NCBI RefSeq assembly: GCF_000237925.1
Contig: NC_031500.1
Location: 868,001 to 932,000 of the forward strand
From: Schistosoma mansoni
Lineage: Eukaryota; Platyhelminthes; Trematoda; Strigeidida; Schistosomatidae
Reading direction: 5' to 3'
Length of the DNA stretch: 64,000 nucleotides
Shown here: positions 1 through 11,039 of the stretch, piece by piece
Numbering within the stretch: position 1 is the stretch's first letter
Layout: every line of letters starts with the position of its first letter
Translations under genes and position numbers: made by a program
Notes under the pieces: model-generated
Told to the model about the DNA's origin: nothing
Databases searched by the model: none
Seen by the model: the letters and a program-made list of their open reading frames with translations, nothing else

Positions 1-352
1 TATTTGTATAGTTTACGTCTTCTAGTCTGAGCCATGTTGGCAGATGCAGATTACTTGGTTGGGGTCCATGTGACTATCGTAACCAATGGTTGGAGACTCT
101 AGGTGACATGGCTCAGAATCGATCACAATGACGTGCGTGTATACACTCTTTATCTTCCCTTCAACCGTGAGATTAAAATTGCTTCATATCTTTCTTCCTA
201 TACTATATCCTTATATACAATTTTTCTTTTATATATTACCACCATTAAATTAACTACTTCTATGAATCCGGTGTTCATCTTGTGCTAACGAGGTGTGGCA
301 AGTTGGACTGATACATATAGGTGCCTGATCCTACGTTGTAGCTGACTGACTG
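1..352 (+). mobile_element. RTE-like LINE, 3' end (lineage a)
   Basis: The first bases encode the end of an RTE-type ORF (the [10 protein letters not shown] and DMAQNRSQ stretches seen complete near 62560-62670), followed by an AT-rich 3' UTR ending in the short CTGA repeats typical of this lineage. It is cut off by the window start. The same tail recurs at 1352-1668, 34725-35330 and 61935-62862. Confidence 0.8.
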
Positions 353-1333
353 ACGTCACCATGGTCAAGTTGCTATCAGTTTAGTTACATAATTTTTGAG
401 TGTATTATTATTGTTCAGTTTTTAGCGATAATTCTATTCAGACTTAGTTTGAAACCTACTCCACCTACTTCATTAAAAGCAACTATTAGCAGTATTATTA
501 ATCGTCGTTTACATTTTAGCTCCAGACGACTTTTTGTCTAAATCTTTGTAGTTGTTTTTTGGTGCCCCGTTGATTTAACTCCAATTTAGATAAACATAAA
601 TCTTCCATTTAACTCCGTATATTACACTAGGCTAAACTTGTTTGCTCGACACCGATAATGAAAAGTTGAATACGGATTAGGTTGGATAAATTTATTCCAG
701 GAACTTGTTTGTTCAGATAGACATTCTAGATGGAAGGCGGAGAAAGCAAGTAAGCTAACTCGGTTTCATAAAGCCTGACTCAGTACTTATAGTCAGATAG
801 AAATAAGTTAAAACACATAATGAATAGTTGACAAGGTCGAAATGTAAACTAAAAAGAATCAATAAATTGGTCTGTCCGGAAGCTAGAATAACCCATGTAG
901 GTTTGACATGATACTGGACACAATAGTTGATTGTGTTAGTCTGTAGAATAAATCCTTGTGGTGTTTGTCGTTAGTGATCTGTAGAATATAGTTCTTTATG
1001 TTGATTTTTCATGAAAAGTTTCATTATATGAAGTAATCATTTTGTTCTAAGAAGAGAGTGTAATGTAGTTGGATAAGACTTGAAACTATCGAGCATATCG
1101 ACTTTGTGAAGTTAATTTCTATTGTATCTTCAAATGGAATTGGATTTTGTATTGTGTTGAGGCCCAAGTGATTGAGCAATAGTTGATTAATTCTCTTTAT
1201 GTCTATAGGACTGATGAACTTCAAGTGTGTCGATGAACTACAATTTGAATTTAAACTTGTCGAGTTCCTTTCAACCTATTGTTCAGTTAGACGGTGAAAT
1301 TAGTAAGCAAATAGGATTTCGATTATGTAACCG
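353..1333. other. AT-rich intergenic stretch, nothing recognised
   Basis: No coding exon, SINE or LINE signature was recognised here. The sequence is AT-rich and without long open frames. Confidence 0.5.
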
Positions 1334-1351
1334 TATGGTTATGTAAGTCAT

Positions 1352-1668
1352 TCAGCTACAACGTAGGACCAGGAACATAGATGCATCAGTCCAACTTGCT
1401 ATACCTCATTAGCACAACAAGATGAACACCGAATTCATAGAAGCAGTTACTTCAATGGTAGTAATATATAAAAAATAAGTTGTATATAAGGATATAGTAT
1501 AGGAATGAAGAAAGTTATGAAGCAATTTTAATCTCAAGGTTTAAGGGAAGATAAAGAATGTATACACCTACGCCATTGTGATCGATTCTAAGCCATATCA
1601 CCTAGAGTCTCCAACCATTGGTTACGATAGTCACGCGGACCCCAACCAAGTAGTCTACATCTGCTAAC
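1352..1668 (-). mobile_element. 5'-truncated RTE-like LINE tail with 17-bp target duplication
   Basis: This is the reverse complement of the lineage-a RTE tail (end of ORF plus 3' UTR). The bases 1335-1351 (atggttatgtaagtcat) are repeated perfectly at 1669-1685, so this is a bona fide 5'-truncated insertion of about 317 bp. Together with the copy at the window start it forms an inverted pair. Confidence 0.85.
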
Positions 1669-1900
1669 ATGGTTATGTAAGTCATCTCATAAAATAAAAT
1701 AAAGTGATCTCTTAACCATATACCAACATAAATGAGGAAATACAATGAAAGTACACTAGAAATCATAGAAAAATAGAATACAATATAATAGTTTATGCTC
1801 CAAATGTAATATTACTATAAGAAAGCAATAGTCCAAATGTATAATGATTATACAATAAAAGTGTAAATGACAATTCGATATAAATATACTACTACACTGG

Positions 1901-2242
1901 TGTTATATCTTGAACTTAGTCTGTCGTGTAATACTTGAGCACTCGAACACTAGAACCTTCCCAAGTCACAAATGAGAAGACAGAAGACAAGTGGAAGAAA
2001 TGTTATTCCAAACAGTGTCAATTATGGTATAAAACTGTCAAGTATTTCGAGTTTTTAGTAAAAACGAAATCATCGTTATAGTTATCCAATCCGCATACAT
2101 GGGGTTATCAGCATTTGTCCAATAGGGAAGCTACACGTAGTGATTCTGGAATATTCTTCTAAAAGCTGATTGGATGGAATATGTTCGGTTCCTTCTGAGC
2201 TTTTTAGAACTACCTCAACTTCACCTGTGGACCATCCTCACA
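1901..2242 (-). mobile_element. Solo LTR (family G)
   Basis: This 342-bp unit starts with TGT and ends with ACA on its own strand and is flanked by the 5-bp duplication actgg (1896-1900 and 2243-2247). A second copy lies at 63492-63840. Size, TG..CA ends and target duplication fit a solo LTR of a gypsy- or BEL-like element; no internal region is present. The family is not identified further. Confidence 0.75.
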
Positions 2243-2876
2243 ACTGGGGACCTTAATCGACTTATTAACCAATCAGGAAACAATGTTTAGTTGTGAAATA
2301 TTGAACTATAAAGGTACAATGGAATAATCACTTTAATATGATTAATTAACCTTTACTTACTATATCAGGAGTTGATCTCGTGTTGAAAGTTAAGTTTAGA
2401 TAATCTCACAGGATTTTTGTCACTAATTGATATCGGGTATTGTTAGCGTGAAATAAACCGGATTAAGTCACATTATGTGTATGATCGTGACGGCACACGC
2501 TGACTGGCTAATTCTAAACTAATCAGCTCCGGCGAATTATTGGAGAAATATCTAGAAGCTTCTTATGCATATACTGTAAATATATATGAACGTTTTTCTA
2601 ACGATTGATTGCTATTCACCTACCCTTGTTATTTTGAATACAATTTTGTTCCTGTTCAACGTGTTCTGTCTGATTTTTGGGGACTTATCGAGTGTCACTG
2701 TATAAGAATATTAAGCAATAGTAGTAGCTAGGTCGTTTATTAGCAAAACACAATTATAACAGGTATAATACAGTGATGTTTCTCCATAATTTTGTCTACT
2801 GACTTACGGCATAGATTTAGAGTCAAGAGTAGGAGAAGGAAAATACTCTCCTAGTAACACAAATACTCTTGATTAG
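2243..2876. other. AT-rich stretch, nothing recognised
   Basis: No gene or repeat family was recognised in this interval. Confidence 0.4.
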
Positions 2877-3166
2877 TTTAGGATTGCAACTGGTCAGTCT
2901 CTAATTGGCATATGTGCATACTGTGCGTATGGCCTCGGTATAGCCTTAATTCACAAGCATTGTAAGCAAAGATGGATAGTGGCTAGCGGGTGGCTATCAG
3001 AACTCAGTAGCTGCGTGGATAACGCGATGGCGTTTGAAGCGTAAGATACTGGGTTCGAGTCTCAGAGTGAACATCAGCTCTGAGATACAGGTACATCCAG
3101 CTGACGTGTCCTAAATAGGACGAAACGCGCATCCTGGTTTCTACTGCTAGCCACTACCCATCTTTC
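2877..3166. repeat. Family A HHR-SINE, fold-back copy
   Basis: Bases 2877 to about 2985 are family A in minus orientation, including the 3' terminal motif. From about 2990 the same family continues in plus orientation with tRNA-like A and B boxes and an HHR module (about 3095-3140). The two halves meet within similar gtggcta words. The HHR core has one changed position (CUGACGU for CUGACGA), so it is probably inactive. Confidence 0.8.
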
Positions 3167-3514
3167 TTATATATAAATATTTCTTATGATTCAGCTTAAG
3201 CACCATATTATATTCACTGTTTAATTGCATAATAGATATTTTTACTAATCTCCAACACCTTGAGAACGAATTCCGCCCATTTTCACTTGGTTTTTTTTTC
3301 AACAACATACAAGCTATTCTTCAATCAGCTTACAGTTTCTTACAAAAGACCACAATATTGTATCTTGATTTTATCATGTCCACCCTTATCGTATACTCTT
3401 ATAAGATAGTTCCACATGTTACAGCTTGCTCATTTTTATACCATTATTTCAGTATATGTGGGTCCTGTTTGGATTGTTTTGATATTAGCGTTAAGTGACA
3501 GGCATATTAACCAG

Positions 3515-3700
3515 AGTTAGATAGTGGTAAGCATTGGAATCTAGGACGTGTATTTTGTCCTGTTCGAAACTCGTCAGCAGGATGCGTCTGCAACTGTGTT
3601 ACTGTTCATAGTTGGACTCGAACCCATTGCCTTTCGCATCAAACTCCCAATGCGTTTTCCATATAGTTTACAAGTCCGAATTTCTACTGCTTTGGGTAGA
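3515..3700 (-). repeat. Old family A HHR-SINE copy
   Basis: Recognisable on the minus strand are the 3' motif, a degenerate HHR (GAAA changed to AAAA) and a B-box-like stretch. It is clearly diverged from the young copies. Confidence 0.6.
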
Positions 3701-3839
3701 TGGCTTTCTGGAAAGAGACCATTTAAACAACCTAAACATATGAGTTAAAAATTCCTTTAAAACTAAAGAGTAATGCACACTCATGTCATCAATAATATAT
3801 TAAGCCCCACACTCGTTAAACAACTTGACATCTGTTCGG

Positions 3840-4015
3840 ACTCAGTAATTTTGTGAATAAGGTGTTGGCTGTTTGAAATAAGAGGTACGGAGTTCGAGCT
3901 TGGCTGTAAACATCATCTCGGAGGTCCAGTTTAAACAGCTATCAAATTACAAATAGAATAAAACGCGTTTCCTATATTCCGCTGTTAGCTACTGTTTAAC
4001 TCTGACTAAAATGGT
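3840..4015 (+). repeat. Old family A HHR-SINE copy
   Basis: Plus-strand A-box and B-box-like words (ggagttcgagc) and the terminal cgctgttagctact motif remain. The HHR 5' core is no longer visible. Confidence 0.5.
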
Positions 4016-4365
4016 CATGCCTTGATTTTAATAAGAAGTAATTTCTTGTTAAGATGGTACCTAGTTATGGCAATATTGAATGGAAATTATAATCTCATAT
4101 CCACTGGTGGTTAGCACTGAAAAGTATTTCGAAAAATTGATTGATAAGTAAGCGACTAGAACTGATAGTGTCAATGTCATTGTACGATAAATCAAGCTAT
4201 GAATTAAATGGACAAGGTTTAGAAATGTGGATCATCAGAAGCTTATCATGAAACCTGAACATTTAGGGCTCAGCTGAGTAAAAGTACATAAAAGTTCGAT
4301 ACCAAAGTGTACCAAAGCAGTTCGAAACCTGTTTTGTCAAGTCTGACTTATGATTAGCAGTGGAA

Positions 4366-4725
4366 TTAAGGATAGTAACCATTCTTGAGTTATGTCCTGT
4401 CTATCAATTACTATCTCCTACATTCACAGCCACATTTAGCTTAATCTTGTACAAATGTTGTTCCTTATTTTATGGTATGATGTGGTCTATCTGTTTTGTA
4501 TGTAAACCGAGTATGCTTGAAATAAATGATTCAATTTCAGTGGCTTTTATTGGTGTTCTGGACTTAACTGGCTGGGCTAGGCAGAAAGCAGGACAGATGA
4601 GGACTCTAGACTGCTCGTACAGGTTTCGTGTGTCATTGGTCCGATCGATAATTCACTACTCTCGAATTGGAGGTATTATCACGCTATACATTAACAGGGC
4701 ATCCAGGCGGCCACAGGATATAACA
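4366..4725 (+). mobile_element. LTR fragment (family L), 5'-truncated
   Basis: It shares its sequence with the complete solo LTR at 6690-7200, including the TATA-like region, an AATAAA and the gccacaagatataaca-like terminus, here ending at 4725. The start of the LTR is missing. It abuts a minus-strand LINE fragment. Confidence 0.7.
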
Positions 4726-4726
4726 C

Positions 4727-5480
4727 AGTCAGTCCCTGTCGTCCCATGATATCTTCATATCCGGTGTTCTCCATTTCACCATTGGCGTTTAGTTCTCCCA
4801 TAAGGATGATGAGATTCTTTCTTGGGTTCTTCGCTATGATTGATTGTAGGCTCTCATAAAACTGACCTCTATTGTCGTTGTTGCTATCAATGTTGAGTGC
4901 ATAACATTGAATAACATTCATTGTGATCGCCTCTTTCTATGTTTTGAATGATGCTTTGATAATCCTGGATCCGTGAGATTTCCATCCTATAAGTGCATTA
5001 CGTACTTTTTGGACAGCATCAAAGCAACTCCCTGAGTGTGTGGAGCATTTTACTCTTCGTGATCAGAGTGCAGCAGCAGCTCTCCCATATCTAGTGTTTG
5101 CTGTTCAGCTTGGGTCCAATGGGTTTCTCTGATTTCGAGTACTACCGATTTGTACCTCCTCCTTTCCGTAACTATTTGACTGGTCCTCCCAGTCTTCCAC
5201 ATTGTCCGGACACTCCATGTACCTATGTTAATTGTTGCTCTGGTTATTAGAAAGGGCATCGGCCTCGTGACTTTCAAAGAATCTGGGCTTTTATCCTGAG
5301 GCATCATAATTCTTCCTTCAATTTGGAGAGCATAGTTTAAATGATTTAATTTGTTTATTCTGGTTAGCGTTTTTTAGAAAGGTTATTTTCTACGGTTTGG
5401 GGTCGCTAATACCATGCCCAACCCTCCTCTTTTACCCGGGCTTGGGGACAGCCGTAACTGTAGAAGAGTTACAGGTGTAG
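4727..5480 (-). mobile_element. RTE-like LINE, 5' region and AP endonuclease start
   Basis: Read on the minus strand, 5480-5310 is a leader also found at 30225-30350. From about 5305 it encodes the N-terminal endonuclease region: NIGTWSVRTM, then IRETHWTQAEQQ, and further on MNVIQCYA and LIILMGELNANG. These are typical apurinic-endonuclease motifs of RTE/SR2-like LINEs. Frame breaks and stops show it is dead, and it is cut off at the LTR fragment ending at 4725. Confidence 0.8.
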
Positions 5481-5539
5481 TTAAAGGAATAATACAAATC
5501 CTAACATGTACATATCATACTGTTGAATAAATTCGTAAT

Positions 5540-5700
5540 CATATGAACTCTGTAGTTCTTTATAGTTTGAAGTGATACTTGCTGGGTTCGAATCTCATAG
5601 TGAAAATTGACACTAATACCTACAAGTACATCCATCTGATACGTCATTATTAAGATTAAATGTATTTCCTTGATTTCAATGCTAGTCGGAATCCAGATTG
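5540..5700 (+). repeat. Old family A HHR-SINE copy
   Basis: A B-box-like gggttcgaatc word and the caagtacatccatctgat region remain. The rest of the ribozyme is degraded. Confidence 0.5.
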
Positions 5701-5773
5701 GTCAATAAACTATGATATTGTGACTATATTAAATCGACCATTCATGATAGATAACTGTCAACAAAGGGGGGTA

Positions 5774-6335
5774 ATGTATTTATTTATTTATTTAAACGCA
5801 TAAATATTGGTACAAGGGGGGGGACCAGATACATATGCGCCGCACAAATCTCATTTGATTTGTGTGAGGGCTATGATACTGTCCAGGTGCCCAAATCGAA
5901 GCAGGTGGTCTTCTTAGGGGGCCACACCCAGAGCCTTCGACTTAAAGGTGTGATCCACAAGGCAGTGGAGCATCATGAGGAGATGCAGTCCCATGGTAAC
6001 CGGTGACGAACGATTGATTCATACTTTATTTGTTCCTTCAGGATACTGGAGCCAGCCCATGTGCACCATTGGTTTGGAATCAGGGTTTTCCAACTCCACT
6101 AGGTGGAGTTGTTGTGTCCACCAACCCGGTTAAAGCGCCGGATATTCGCTTTTCTTCCTCTCAATTTCGTAAACAACAGTATTACCACGAGAAGGTAGTG
6201 AGTAGGACTTCCCTGTCAGAGGCTACATACGTGTGGCGATGCGAGAGCATATGGAGAGGGAGAGCGGACTCTCCCCACTCTCAACCATACCAGGGTATTT
6301 GGGGGCAAAAATTCATTCCTGATTATCAACATCAG
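5774..6335 (-). repeat. Family E repeat, near full length
   Basis: This is a roughly 560-bp non-coding repeat. On the minus strand it ends in ATTTATG...TAAATAAATAAATA, a tail like those of elements copied by LINE machinery. Related copies lie at 22008-22283, 24411-24843, 26268-26391, 29483-29740, 40930-41310, 42355-42892 and 60322-60796. Short open frames in it are not conserved between copies. The family name is unknown to me. Confidence 0.7.
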
Positions 6336-6689
6336 GATAATACAAACTTTTATGAATAGGATGAAATAGTACATATATTTGTTTGTATATTAAAGAATAT
6401 TGTTAGTAGACAATGATTAAATGTTTTTAGTCAATTATGTCATAACATACTTTACATCACAACCAATTTATCTATTTTATCCCAAGTCAACATTTCCGAC
6501 GTCATCTACATGACAAGCAGTTTTACCTCGGGGAAAAAAATCACGGAAATGCTAAAACAAAAAAAAATCTCACACGTTGTAACTAAATAGTTTTGATATA
6601 TAGTTACTAATCAGAATATTCTAGATAGATTTGTCTTACACTAGAACCCTGAAAAACAACATTCACAAGGAAATAGAATTCAATGATAC

Positions 6690-7200
6690 TGTTATATCTT
6701 GTGGCCGAGTAGTTGCCTAGTTAATGTGTGACTTGATGAGACCGCCAATCAGGGAGCAACGAATTATCGATCGGAACAGTGACACACGAAAACCGTACGA
6801 GCAGTCTAGAGTGCTAACCGGTCCTGCTTCCCGCCTAGCCCAGCCAGTTAAGTCCAAAACACCAATAACAGCTTCTGTGTTATGAATCATTATTCACAAA
6901 CATACTGGGTTTATATACCAACTAAACAGACCACATCGTACCGTAAAGTAACATTTGTACAATATTTAGCCAAAAGTGGCTGTGAATAGGGGAGAACAGT
7001 AATCAATAGACTGGGCATAACTCAAGAATGGTAAATCGTGTAATAATAGTCTCTAGGTCAAAATAAAGCTCATAATAAGAGGGACACGAATATGAATAGA
7101 TTAGTTACTTAACAATTATACAATAGGAAATATACATATTAAATTGCTCCATAAATAGTCCTCAAAAGTTACGATTCACAATTCTCTTCGGGATACAACA
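6690..7200 (-). mobile_element. Solo LTR (family L)
   Basis: This 511-bp unit begins TGTTGTATCCC and ends AGATATAACA on the minus strand. It is flanked by the 5-bp duplication gatac (6685-6689 and 7201-7205). Inside are a TATA-like box and an AATAAA close together, as expected of an LTR promoter and polyadenylation region. No internal retroelement genes adjoin, so it is a solo LTR. Relatives occur at 4366, 12735, 19812, 22696, 23548, 31854 and 33148. Confidence 0.8.
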
Positions 7201-7282
7201 GATACTGTCTATGAATATTCATTGATTTTATTGAATTATTCAGTGGAAGTAAAAACATAGAATCTTTAAATGAAGATTTATG

Positions 7283-7337
7283 ATGTCTAGCAGTGGAATC
7301 CAGGATGAAACGCGAGTCCTAGATTCAACTGTGATGT
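7283..7337. repeat. Minute family A fold-back remnant
   Basis: A short minus-strand piece of the family A end (ctagcagtggaatccagg) runs straight into the plus-strand HHR 3' half (gatgaaacgcgagtcctaga). It is a very short inverted remnant. Confidence 0.5.
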
Positions 7338-7990
7338 GGGTTGCTTATATCCACATAAGTAGTATATGATGACGGTCAGGCATAGAATGTATTTCAGTAG
7401 AAGATTGATAAGAAAAGAACGGGAATGAAACGCAAGTGGTATGAAAATGCATCTGTAGATGCGGTCGAGTCTCGATTGACTATGATCACCACTAAAGTAA
7501 GATTACGCGCCCGGAAACGACTTGGTTCCTTTGATAGCTCGTAAACCAGAAGCCTGTAATTAATCCAGATAAGGTATATTTATTGGCGATCTCGTTGTAT
7601 CGAAAGAATACCGAGACGTGCCAACGAGTACAGGCAATAAGGGCAGAGTACAAGAAAGTTCGAACGGACAAGGCGGGTGACCGACCGAAAAGTGATTTTG
7701 ATACAGTTAAACAACAACGAGTACAGTAAAACAATCACTGGTACAATTAGTTATAATAATCATTGTTTCCATTATACCAATCGCGTTCTCTTCGAGAAAA
7801 GCAGGTCACTGCACATGAACAAGAATAATCGAAGACGATTAACTGATATTTGCAGGAGGAACAGTCAAGATTGAGACAATTGATTGATAGTTTGCAAATT
7901 AACTGTATGGTTGTTAGATTTTAGTGAGATATTCTGTAATTTTGTGCTTAAATACTTTCGATTGTCCCCACTCGTATTCTTGTTCACTAC

Positions 7991-8352
7991 ACCACTGCTA
8001 GCCATCATCTATCTTTGCTTGTATTGCTTGTGACTTAAGACAATATAGAAGCAATACGTACAGGATGCACATATGTTAATAAGAGATTGATCAATTGCAG
8101 TCCTAAATAACAATGAGAAGATATAAGCAAACAATACCAAGTGAATTTAAACTTCATCCCATTGCACAAACAAATGGCTGTCAGGGTTCAGTAGTTAAGT
8201 GAATAACACGATGGCGTTTTGAGGCCAACGGTACTGAGTTCGAGCCCCAGAGTGAACATCGACTCTGAGATGTAGGTACATCCAGATGAAGAGTCCCAAA
8301 TAGGACGAAACATATGTCCATGATTCCACTGCTAGCCACTATCCATCTTTGC
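7991..8352 (+). repeat. Family A HHR-SINE, 1.1 tandem units
   Basis: The tail of one unit (7991-8022) is followed head-to-tail by a complete unit with spacer, tRNA-like boxes and HHR (about 8280-8325). This is the circularly permuted tandem layout of the family. The HHR core starts AUGAAGA instead of CUGANGA, so it is probably inactive. Confidence 0.8.
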
Positions 8353-8481
8353 TTATATCAAGTGATTAGATTATATGTTTATTCATACTCCTTTTATTAT
8401 AAACTTCCATTTCATCTATTGACTACCAACTACCGACTACGGAGGGTAAAAGAAAGGATGTACAAGGAGAAAAACACTATT

Positions 8482-8681
8482 NNNNNNNNNNNNNNNNNNN
8501 NNNNNNNNNNNNNNNNNNNNNNNNNNNNNNNNNNNNNNNNNNNNNNNNNNNNNNNNNNNNNNNNNNNNNNNNNNNNNNNNNNNNNNNNNNNNNNNNNNNN
8601 NNNNNNNNNNNNNNNNNNNNNNNNNNNNNNNNNNNNNNNNNNNNNNNNNNNNNNNNNNNNNNNNNNNNNNNNNNNNNNNNN
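8482..8681. other. Assembly gap (200 N)
   Basis: A run of exactly 200 N, which is probably a placeholder rather than a measured distance. Open frames across it are artefacts. Confidence 0.95.
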
Positions 8682-9758
8682 TCAACAACTACTAGCACAT
8701 TACACAACAAAGCCACATTTGAATGAAGACCAATGTGAAAACAACAAATTTTGACTCACTTAATTATTGTTCCCATTTGTCACACAATGCGACGTCTTCG
8801 TGATTTGAAATGACCGAATTATTTCAAAAACAAACAGTGACTAATCACCATAGGTTAATTGAACATATAACAAAATTCAGCACATTTTGAACTGTCTTCT
8901 TAACCTGAATAGTTTGTATGTGGATTTGTGTTTGTAATAGATATAATGATTAGTTTACTTGTTCTAAACTGAAGAGATGGAGTAGTCACGTTTGCGTTCA
9001 GTCTTCTACTTTAGATAACGGTATCCAGTGTTAGACTTATTGAAGTGTAAATTATCAGGTCATAAGTCGAACAAGTGAAATGATGATTCTGTAATCCACG
9101 TGAATGTCGCTTGAGTTTTAGAGATTTGTGTGTGATTACAATACTTGATGTTATGGTGATATTTGCTGTAACTTCGTATATCATTTTACTATTGGAGTTT
9201 ATACACTTTTAGCCGTATTTATTGAGATTGTGTAAACATTTGATTCTGATCAGTAATTCATTCTACATTACTTACTCGATTAGCTTTTTGACCACAAATT
9301 GTAGTCAATCCTTCACATGAATGTCAAAATGAGTTTATTATGAAGTCTTATTATACTTTATGTTTTCTTTGCGGACTCAAAATTCAGTGTGTCATGTTGA
9401 GATTTATGCATTAAGCGTTTTAACTACATATGCTTTGATTCATTGTAACTCAGTTTGCTCTAGTTAGTTTCGCTATTTGGAGTTTACATATAGTATCTTC
9501 TGATGTAAATAATAGAACTTACATTTGAATGTATTAAGTGAACTCGTCCTTAATTCCTTAACCCTATAAATTATTGTCGGTTGTCTATTCAATAAATTAA
9601 AGTTTAAATAGTGGATACTTGAAACAAAATTTAAAGCATATGATTAATCTTTAACACGAATTATTGACCAAGCTCAGATAACAGCTTAAATAGGTTGAAT
9701 TAATGTAAAAGATACTTATTTTTATTTGTCTGGATAGTAAATAAAATATCATTCTCAA
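8682..9758. other. AT-rich intergenic stretch, nothing recognised
   Basis: No exon, SINE or LINE signature was found. Composition resembles the other unique parts of the window. Confidence 0.5.
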
Positions 9759-9772
9759 CAAATAAGAAACAC

Positions 9773-10267
9773 CATGGAAAGCTTGGAAGCACTGGACGAC
9801 CGTTTGGCCCTATCATAAGGACTCCTCAGCAGTGCGCATTCATGATCCTGCCTCGCGAGATTCGAATCCATGACCTACAGTCTCGGGCCAGAGCACTTAA
9901 CCGGTAGACCACAGAACCGGCATCCAACGGTGTTAATGTCTAACTTCAACCAATCCGCGAAATTGAGCAACCATTCACCATTGTCATCAGTGAGTTGATA
10001 TCTCCCAACAGACCTGGTAGAACTCCGCTGGTTACCGCTTCTCACTAGAACTCCAGGAAATACGTCATGGGGCCAGTCATTAGAAGCACATGATCATTAT
10101 CGGAAGAGGTTTTGTGGAGATTTTAGTGGTTTTTTGAGTTGAGGTCATAAGTCCTTTAATAGGACGAAACGGCCGTCCATTACTTCCAGGTTTTTCATGG
10201 TGGTCTAGCTTCAATTGACTTATGATTTCAACTCTATAAAATTACTGAAATCTCCACAAAACTCCTT
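9773..10267. repeat. Family B HHR-SINE, fold-back copy with 14-bp target duplication
   Basis: Minus-oriented family B runs from 9773 to about 10150. It then switches, at a shared AGTC, to a plus-oriented end piece holding the HHR 3' half and tail. The bases caaataagaaacac (9759-9772) recur perfectly at 10268-10281, so the whole inverted structure behaves as one insertion. The minus-strand HHR has lost the GGAC-GAAA element. Confidence 0.9.
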
Positions 10268-11039
10268 CAAATAAGAAACACTCGATAAACACTTCGTTAT
10301 ATAGACAGTTTAATCCTGTTACTATGAAATAATTACTGGGACAAAAGTGTTTACATCATTTGTAGTCATAATTAGCGTGGATAGTAACCTAGGTACAGAG
10401 TACCAAAGATAAATGTTTATTTAACCATCGGATTGACATAAAAATATTAAATATTCTGAGTTTATTAGTTTAGATTTTACAGAGAGATAAATAATGATAA
10501 TGTAAATTCTTTGAGTAAATATAAGGACCGTCTCTCGTATTGCTTTCTACTTTTCACAGTTGAATGAAAGCAAAGAAGAAAACTTTAGAATTACAAACAG
10601 CTCATCATCATCAATGTCATCCTAAGGAACATTGTTTCAACTAGTAAAATCAAGAAAATATGGTTTTTAGTCTGTGAAATGAGTATCGAAAGACTTATGA
10701 TGTGGTTAATGAAACAAGTGTTATTTGATTTATCTCTCTATCATTTTGAAGTAGATAAACTAATGAAATGAGTAGCATTCACTACAAGAATACTCGTAAC
10801 TAACTTTTTGAGCTGTTTTATCATGTGATAAGGATATGTGTGAAAATCGTCAGCTTTTCAGCAGAATGGGTGGAATTACGAACAGAGTTTACTCGTACGT
10901 TGTACTGAAGAACACATTTGGTAGAAATGCTGTGCCCCACAGTTCCAAAAACCAGTAATAGCCCTTAAAGAGCGACATAAAATGGTACATAATAAAACGT
11001 ATTCTGACGAGAACACATTTATCGAGTCATGCATTGTGA

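Noticed and set aside
8314-8754. Open frames across the N gap, here and at 37731-38207
   Set aside because: The gap length is a placeholder, so the frames are artefacts.
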